A DNA stretch of 64,000 nucleotides from Akebia trifoliata. Lineage: Eukaryota; Streptophyta; Magnoliopsida; Ranunculales; Lardizabalaceae. Of the stretch, positions 56,922 to 64,000 are shown piece after piece. A model generated the notes under the pieces. The model ran no database searches. It was not told the origin of the DNA and was given only the letters and a program-made list of their open reading frames with translations. The translations under genes and the position numbers were made by a program. The stretch is from assembly GCA_017979445.1 (NCBI GenBank), contig CM030714.1:17293892-17357891 (forward strand), read 5' to 3'. Every line of letters begins with the position of its first letter. Position 1 is the first letter of the stretch.

Positions 56922-59411
56922 TGTATATACTTGAGCTTTGAAACCTTTGGGGAGGTTTGAGCTCGTCTACATGGATTTAGGAGTCACCACCATTCAAAGA
57001 GTTTATGTGAGAATAAACACTGTAAGAAGGTTTTAAAATTCTATTTTCTTAGTTTGTAGAGACTCACATATCCAAAAGATAAAAGGATTTTGATCTACAT
57101 AAAAAAGTAAGGTGAAGTTCGGTTGAGGGCAAAAAAAAGGTGTTAGGCACCTTTCCCTCCCATCCAAAAATGATTACCATTGATTGACATAGGGAGATTG
57201 AGAAAACTCTCTTTTGGGTTTTGAGAATAGGGGGAGTTATAGAAAAAGATTAAGAAATTAAACAACTATAGTTCGGTTTACAAAACAAGGAAAAAATGCA
57301 ATAAATAATCTAAAAACATAAATATATGCTTGTTGGAAAGTTGTATGCTTCAGATTTTGGTGGAAATCTACTTGGATTCCACCATCTTTTTCCCCAAATA
57401 AATTTTAGAAGGTCATGTGCTCACTTGGGAGCCTTTTTTTGTTTTGTTTTAGCCCTTAGGTAGGATCCATGGATTAGACAACACCATTAAAGAACTAAGG
57501 ACCTTTTATGCATGAGCTGTATCCTCTTTGAGATTGTTTTTGTTGGCGAAAGGAGTTTAGATATGGACCTATGGAGATCCACACCTTTTCTCATAGTCTC
57601 TAAAGTGTGTGGTATGTGCAAGTATGCATGCATGGATGGGTTTACAAAGAGAAGATCACCTATAGGGGCTTTAATCTCTAACTCATAAACAATATAAAAT
57701 ATTAACAAATTAGAACTAAGAAATTAGAATTGCATAACAAAAAAATGAACTAAACTATTTTATCATAAACTAAATGCTCTCAATGAGCTTGTAGGAGGAA
57801 ATTACGTCACTAGGAAAAATTACACTCTCAACCCCCAAGCCTCACACTAAGAAGTTTGCAAGTCTACATTGATTAAAAAGTAAAGAGCATGAAAGTAAAG
57901 GTACTTGAATATAAAAGAGAGGGACTAGAAAGAAGTGGGGAATGAGATGGAGATTACATAAAGAAAAACTGAAAAATAAGCCTTCTTTCCGCCTTAGTCT
58001 TTTTCTCTTTTTTCTTTTTTCTTCTTCTTCTTGGTTAAAGCTTCTTGAATGGGTGAGATGAGATTTGAACAGAGTTTTAGTAGGCTAAAGGACTTTGAGG
58101 AAAGGATTTGACAAAATTTTAGATCACTTGAGCTTTTCTTCCTTTTTCCTTGAATGGGTCTCCAATTTATGGGATTTTGAGAAATCCTTGGAAATAGTTT
58201 AGTCCTCAAACCTAGACTTCTCAAAATTTACAAGAAAACCCTATAGAATAACTCATTTTACCCCTCATCACCAAGGACTTGATGGTTTTTAACACCTCCA
58301 TGAGTCTAACCAATTTTAATGATCAAATGATAGGTTGGTAAAAACTCACTAGTTTTTAGAGAATTATATGAGAGGGTTAAAATGGTCATAGGTGCTAGAC
58401 ATTGAGTAAATCTGAAGAGAATCAAGTTAAATGGCATGTAAATTGGCATTTGGATTTTGGATATTTTAGACCTTTTACCTATCTAGACTTCTATCAATCT
58501 AAGGATAGGTATGTCTTTATACACAAATTCTAGAGACTATTTGAGGATAAGCAAAATTGTCTTAGCCTTTTGAATTTGATAAATTTATATTGAATCCTCT
58601 TTGACAGATGATCAAAATTGGGGGCGCTAAAATAAATTACTCTTAATAAGACTCAACAAATCAAGGTTAGAGGAGTAATTCTACCTAAGTGGGGATCAAT
58701 AATGACTTTGAATCAATTGTAGAAGAAATGGGAAATTTACGAAAGAACCTTAGTTGAGAAATTAGAGATGAATTAATGCATGGATATTGAAATAATTGAG
58801 GAACATTTCCTTGAAGAATAAGTCATTAAGAGAGGAATTAGGGAGTCATTTCTCTTAAGCAAATTCAAATTCACATCAGTTGTAATAACCTAACAACTTT
58901 AGTGAACCTTGGCTTAAACAAAATTATGCTTGGCCAAAGGTGAGGTTTGGCCTATGAAAATTTAGCCCTGGTTGAAGGTAAGGTTCATATTGTGCAAATT
59001 TTAACTCTTGTAGAAGGTAAGGTTTAGTCAGGCCAAACATATAGCCTGGGCAAGGGTTACCCTTGGTCAGGCTTAAAATCCTCTACTAAAAAGGGCCTTT
59101 GGACCTTGTGGTTATTTAACTAATGGGCTTAAAAACCTTTTGAAAAATATCTTAGGTCAAGTCCATTTTGAAAAAACTTAACCCTTGGCCAGGCTTAAAA
59201 TCCTCTACAAAAAAGGGCCCTTGGGCCTTGTGGCTATTCAATTGGTGGGCTTTAAAACCTTTTAAAAAATATCTTGGGTCGGACCCTTGGGCCTTGTGGC
59301 TATTCAACTGATAGGCTTTAAAACATTTTGAAAAATACTTTGGATTAAGTCCATTCTCAAAAAAATTTGGGTGCTCTCGGGTTCAACCTATAGAAAATTG
59401 GGGTGTCTACA
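56922..59411 (-). mobile_element. LTR-D, 3' LTR of a truncated element
   Basis: 2,490 bp from TGTATATACTTGAGC to TTGGGGTGTCTACA. A polypurine tract follows on the minus strand, then interior collinear with LTR-C's 3'UTR. Carries GGAGTCACCACC and AAGGTGTTAGGCACC near its sense 3' end (56989, 57139), as LTR-A does. Related to LTR-C but longer. Its element must continue to the right; no gag or pol is seen before the window ends. The frames inside it are unsupported. Confidence 0.75.
59053..59345. repeat. Tandem duplication inside LTR-D, about 2.5 units of about 120 bp
   Basis: Units carry CAGGCTTAAAATCCTCTAC, AAAAGGGCCCTTGGGCC, TTGTGGCTATTCAA and GGGCTTTAAAACCTTTT. Confidence 0.75.
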
Positions 59412-60146
59412 ATTACCTCTTTTTGTGAGAGTTGTGTGCAACGAATCACAAAAATGTAGATTCAAACTCTTTTTTGTCTTGTCGAATTTAAGCTTGTTTG
59501 CTTGTTTGCCTTTTACTTTTAGTGAACTTGAATTAAATCTGTTAAAACAAAAGGTCAATCTTCTCATGCTCGGAGTCTAACAAGGACTAGACCTAAAATT
59601 CTAGGCTTCTTGACTCAATGTATGACTCCTAAAGCTAGCAAAAAAAATAAGTTTTTTGGCACGATATTGGACTCTTGAAACTATTTGACAAAGAAAATAA
59701 TTTGGAGGTGAAAATTTCAATATGCATTCACTTTGATAAAATTGACTATACAATAAAATTAAATGAACTTTCCAAAATTGGACTTAGGTATATTTTGATG
59801 ATTGAACATCTATAGATGGATTCTAAGTCGAAAAATTTACTTTGAAAAACATGAAACTTTGGTCTTTTCATCTGTTATTTACTTTTGTTCTCTCTTTTTT
59901 GCAATTTTATTTTTCTTTTTTGCTTTGTTTTGCATTTTTACATTTTTCCATTTTTGCATTTCTTTTTTTTTTTTTTCTTTTCTTCAATTTTTATTTTATT
60001 TATTTTGAATTTTCTGAAACTTGTTGTATTTTTTAAAATACATCCAATGGATTTTTTTTCTTTTCGGTGTACCAACAAGGAAGGATATTTTTCGTGTATC
60101 CTATTTTTCTCGTTGGTATCCCTTTTTTGCTATTCTTAATGAATGT
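59412..60146 (-). other. Interior next to LTR-D, left of the solo LTR-B
   Basis: Polypurine tract on the minus strand at 59412-59428 (CTCACAAAAAGAGGTAAT), then sequence collinear with 25712-26060. 59880-60060 is T-rich, giving Phe-rich frames that I reject. AATGT at 60142-60146 is the target duplication. Confidence 0.65.
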
Positions 60147-62286
60147 TGTAGATATGTGGATTTCGTCATTACGACGGCCACTTCTACTAAGGATTAGAGT
60201 TGCCACCATTCATGTTGTAAGTGGACCTAAATGGTCATCCGATGTGTATTTTTTAAAAAATTATCATTTTGGCATTTAGTGTCTTTCGATGGATAAGGTA
60301 CGGATCAAATCTTGAAATTCGGGGTAAATGGCTCGGTTGGAGAAAGGGGAAGGTGTTAGGTACCCTTTTCTCCCCGCCAAGTGAATGTAACCTCAACTCA
60401 ACTCGATCATTTTGATTGAAAATACAAGAATAAAAATGAAGTGCCACGTGTTGATAATGTGTACCATAAGTAGGGATTTATTTTTGGCTTGATTATAGGA
60501 TCATCCCATTGAAGGGGATGATCCTTATAAACCTTTGCCTTGAGAACCATTCATCTTAGTCCATCTAAAATAAAATAAAGAGAGGAGGGGATAATAGAAA
60601 AAGAAGGAGGAGAGGGTAGAAAGAGAGAGGGGAGATTGCCTTGAACCCACCTTGAAGCTTCAAAGTTATTTTTCTTTTTTTCCTTCTTCTTCTCCTTCTA
60701 TGTGTTTTAAGGTCCTTAGTACTTTATCAAAATGTAAAATTTTTTTTTAGTATATAAAATAAGAGAGTAGAGAAGAGATGATGAGAGAATTGAGTATAGA
60801 GAATAAAGTGATTTTTTGTGAGACTTGGTAAGAGATTTTTGTAATGAGAGTTGGGGGCTTTTGGAAAGAGAGGAAGGGGGTATTTATAGATGTTTGAGGA
60901 TGGTTTAAGAGATATAATGGGGTGAAGTGGGGGGAGAGTAGTAAATGGCATATGTTTTAAAGGTAGGGGTTATGAAATTAGGGATTGGAAGAGGGGTAAT
61001 TATGTAATAAGGGTAAATGAGTTGTGTTTTGATCAAAATGGTTTGGATCTTACCCAAACCATTTGGGTAGAGTATTTGGTGAGGTGAGATGATGAGTGTT
61101 TAAGAGGGTGGTTGATTGATTAAGTAGTATTTGGTTTAAGAGAATGAGGGGTGTAAGAGGGTGGTTGGGAGGGTGAGGGAAATGGTTACATGTGACAAGA
61201 TGTGTGGAGGTTAGGGATTTAAATTTAATTGATGGGAGAGATTTAGTATTTGAGTTGAGAGGATGGGTGTAGGTTTAGGTTGTAGAGCTGAGTTTATAGG
61301 AAATGATGATGGTAGATTAGGGGGAGGTATGATGATGATAGGTTAGGGGGAGGTGTGGGTTGATGTGTTTGATTTGAGAAAATAGGGGTTAGGAAATTAT
61401 GAGGGTAGGTTAGGGGAGGGTATGGGTTGATGTGTTTGATTTGAGATAATGGAGGTTTATAGGGAATAATGAGGGTAGGTTAGGGGAGGGTGTGGGTTGA
61501 TGTGATTTTTTAGAGAAAAAGTGATGTGAGTAGTTAATATTTTAAAGAAAGGTGATGGGGTGGGTGATTTGATGAGGGAAGTGAGAGGGGGTGATGACAT
61601 GTATCTCTTTTTGATGAAAAAAGAGTGATTGGTTTATGTGGGTTGTGATTTATGGGTTAGGGTTGTGGGTTAGATGTGAATTGGATATGGTTTGGGCTTA
61701 GGGGGATTGGGTTTGGGTTTTAGGAAGATTGTAAGTATTTTGAGATGGGGTAGGGTTTGTTTTAGGGTAGGGTTGGGTATGTTGGAGATATTTTGGAGTT
61801 TCGGTTATGTGGAGTTAAGTTTAGGTTAAGGGGTAAGGTGAGGGATTTATTTTAGAGAGATGAAGGTTAGTGGATCGTAAATGGGTTTAGAGTATTTTTG
61901 GTTTCAGCGATGGAGCGGTGAGATGATAGGTGTCTCAAGTCTCATTTTTTTGTTTTATTAATTTTTTTGATTTTTTGAAAATATTGGTTTGACCCAAAAA
62001 TGCCACGTGTTGGCAAGTCGGGCTTTTTAGGCACGTTGGTGAGTTTTATTGAAAATCGGGTATTTTTGGGTTTGGGAGTGGAACAATGAAGGTTGGGAAG
62101 GTGTAAGGTAGGTTAAATCTCTTTGATGGGCCCACTAAACCATTAGAAGGTCTTAGGGGCCTCTATTCAATCAAAATGTCATATTTCAATTGATTTGAGC
62201 CTTTGAGGCCCGTTGTAATTTTTATTGAAAAATCTGTATTTTTGGGCCCATTCGAGTGGGGGTTCGTTCAAATTGGGGTGTCTACA
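60147..62286 (-). mobile_element. Solo LTR-B, nested, TSD AATGT
   Basis: 2,140 bp, TGTAGATATGTGG to CAAATTGGGGTGTCTACA, with perfect AATGT duplications at 60142-60146 and 62287-62291. Carries GAGTTGCCACC, AAGGTGTTAGGTACC and CTCCCCGCC near its sense 3' end, and GTATTTATAGATG (TATA on the minus strand, near 60880). 61270-61500 holds G-rich tandem units of about 70 bp. Confidence 0.9.
61270..61510 (+). repeat. G-rich tandem units with two G-quadruplex motifs
   Basis: Units of about 70 bp with GATGATGGTAGGTTAGG and TGGGTTGATGTGTTTGATTT. GGGTAGGTTAGGGGAGGG followed by a fourth G run lies at 61403-61426 and again at 61473-61496. Both fit the four-run, loop 1-7 rule. LTR-B1 has shorter G runs here. 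Confidence 0.75.
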
Positions 62287-63707
62287 AATGTAATGTGCCT
62301 AAAAGAGTAGTTAATTGAAAATTAGGAAGATCCACTAGTAATTAAATAAGATTAATTCGAAGGATTTTATTATAACCATTAATCGAAAAGTGTACATGAT
62401 ATTTTTTTTTAAATTGGATCAAATGATCATTCAAAAGTTTAAGGAGCTCCATTGGGGATAGCACAATTTTTTTTTTTTGAAATGAGTAATTACAAGTTTA
62501 CCCCAAAATGGGGTGCACTTATTGGGGATAAGATTATTTATTTATTTGTTTTTAATTAAATGTTGTCAAGTTTGACCCTAAAAGCAGGGGTGTACTCCCT
62601 AGGGAAGAAAAATCATTTTTTATTTTGGAAACCATTGGTGCCTTAGTAAACCAAAGTCTAGTGGGAGCTTGTTCTAGTCTATGAGCATCATACCATTGAG
62701 GCTCATATTGAGGAATCCTTTTGATGTATTTGTGATTTTTCTAAAGAATGCACTAGTAATTAGGTTGATATCATGAAGAGTATGCTCCACTGGGGATAAA
62801 AAGATTCTTCTTTTCTACAAAAGTTGATAGGTTAGATCTTAAAATGAAATAGGGAACTCCTTGGGGATTTGGTCGTGGCGAAACTTTATTAAAAAAATGA
62901 GATTTCCAAAAAGAGTCTTATGAAAGTATTCTGATTTGAAGGTGAACCAAGGTCAAGACAATGTTTTCCTGGCTGAAGGTAAGTTAATTTCTTGTCAAAT
63001 TTTTTAACTTACCTAAGTGAACCATAGACCAAAACTTTCTACGGCTTTAAAACAAACAAGAAAAAAAATCAAATTTTGAATATGAAAACTATATTTTTTT
63101 CTTTGAAAACTTTGTGATTTTGTTACCCTAGAATGGAGATAGAGCCCATCAAACATCCAAGAACGAGTAATAATAATGTCAAAAGTGGATCCGAGGCTTA
63201 AAGACCCATCTTGACGTTTTCTTTCTTGTAAGCGATCAAATGTGATTTGTCTTCATTTTTTGCAACTTTGTTTTTGATTTCTACACACTCAAACAAGAAA
63301 TGTAAATTTATGTAATGAATGGAAAAAATATTTTTCTAATATTATTGGCCTCAGATATATATACTTTTTTATTTACAAAATGTTGTTTTAATTCAAATCC
63401 TAAATTTTTCCTCATAGCCCAAAAATATAATTTTTATGATGTTTTTTAATTTTTTTAATTTTTAATTTTTAATTTTTTTGTAAAATGTAATACTTTAAAC
63501 AAAGAGTAATATATATTTTTTTTTTGGAAAGTTCACAAAATTACTCTAGTCAAAAAAAGTTAAGGCACGAGGACGTGAGTTTGGCTTGAACATCTTAGAG
63601 CGTTGAGGTAGAATATTTCGTTGGAATAACTTGGATCATTTCTCAATCCTTGTTTAGATCCTTTATATTCATTCCCAAACAAAATTGTCTTTCAAAGGCA
63701 TGAAGTG
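62287..63707 (-). other. Interior of the LTR-D element, right of the solo LTR-B
   Basis: No gene. 62430-62880 has five or six worn units of about 100 bp around ACTCC-TTGGGGATAA (for example CTCCATTGGGGATAGC, CACTTATTGGGGATAAG, CTCCACTGGGGATAAAA), a tandem array in a 3'UTR position as in the LTR-A elements. The five bases AAGTG before 63708 may be a target duplication. Confidence 0.5.
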
Positions 63708-64000
63708 TGTAGACACCCCATTTTTACATTCACCTGATTAATCAACTCGTCAACCCGATCGCAACGGTTCCCAATGATGGATGTTTATTCCAATGCTTTA
63801 TTTTGTTACCAGATCTGTTTCAAAAATCCGAATGAGGTATCTCGAATTGATAAAACTATAGAAATCATGCTACGCTAGGAAAATATGATCCTAAAAACTT
63901 AGAAATCATCATCTTTTAGACAAAAAGAAGTTTCACTATAAAAACCACTAAAAAATGATCAAATTACCAAAATACCCCTAATCTTAAAATATCCCTAGAG
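63708..64000 (+). mobile_element. LTR-A, first 293 bp, cut by window end
   Basis: TGTAGACACCCCATTTTT and the following blocks (CACCTGATTAATCAACTCG, AACGGTTCCCAATGATGG) match 8024 onward. Could be a 5' LTR or another solo LTR. Confidence 0.88.

Noticed and set aside
59802..60139. Phe-rich overlapping frames
   Set aside because: T-rich tract in an element's 3'UTR; low complexity only.
1..64000. Endogenous pararetrovirus or viral insert
   Set aside because: No movement-protein, coat-protein or caulimovirid RT motif seen; all coding traces fit LTR retrotransposon gag, integrase or the antisense extra ORFs.
1..64000. tRNA, rRNA or ordinary host gene
   Set aside because: No cloverleaf with both internal boxes, no rRNA-like sequence and no long exon-intron gene outside the retroelements.

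Overview
This window is AT-rich nuclear DNA from a flowering plant, apparently from a large, repeat-dominated genome. I see no host protein-coding gene, no rRNA or tRNA gene and no prokaryotic feature. Almost every base belongs to Ty3/gypsy-type LTR retrotransposons, several nested inside one another. The best-preserved ones look like the Tat/Ogre lineage: tRNA-Arg-type primer sites, Tat-like gag, 1.7-2.5 kb LTRs opening TGTAGACACC, tandem-repeat-rich 3' untranslated regions and antisense extra ORFs. Family names LTR-A to LTR-D are mine; I cannot name the species.

Left part (1-18163). A plus-strand LTR-A element (copy 1; its 5' LTR lies left of the window) runs from 1 to its 3' LTR at 8024-9722. 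A solo LTR-A (998-2778, TSD CCAAC) sits in its leader. Copy 1 appears nested in an older plus-strand LTR-A element (copy 2, 9723-16366), which appears nested in an LTR-B (16367-18163). Both copies keep only scraps of pol: the segment just before RT and the integrase core and tail, with RT/RNase H missing. An Athila-like minus-strand element with 673-bp LTRs follows (18181-22243).

Centre (22244-54637). This is a tandem cluster of minus-strand LTR-C elements that share LTRs. The main unit has its 3' LTR at 23862-25693, a gag remnant near 34190-35304, a leader, a PBS at 49378-49395 and its 5' LTR at 49399 onward. On the opposite strand, between gag and the 3' LTR, lie two decayed extra genes: a plant-mobile-domain-like one (27250-29640, with a recognisable intron) and a DUF7745-like one (31878-32526). 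The unit was hit by a solo LTR-A (29982-31759, TSD CTAAA) and by an almost complete 11.1 kb LTR-A element (37050-48155, TSD AAGAG). That element keeps a 524-codon gag frame with only four stops but has lost most of pol, so it is non-autonomous. LTR-C2 carries a clean 1.47-kb inversion. A second unit is cut short inside its mobile-domain gene and joined to LTR-C3.

Right part (54638-64000). A low-copy spacer holds a foldback element and an (AT)n microsatellite. LTR-D (56922-59411) and its internal 3' region follow, interrupted by a solo LTR-B (60147-62286, TSD AATGT). The window ends in the first 293 bp of another plus-strand LTR-A.

The most interesting signals are: a tRNA-primer-like site and a perfect 8-bp hairpin inside U5; three unrelated satellites occupying the same 3'UTR slot in sister elements; a 33-bp array built of 11-bp steps that reads as an 11-residue protein repeat; and two antisense host-domain genes carried by one retroelement.
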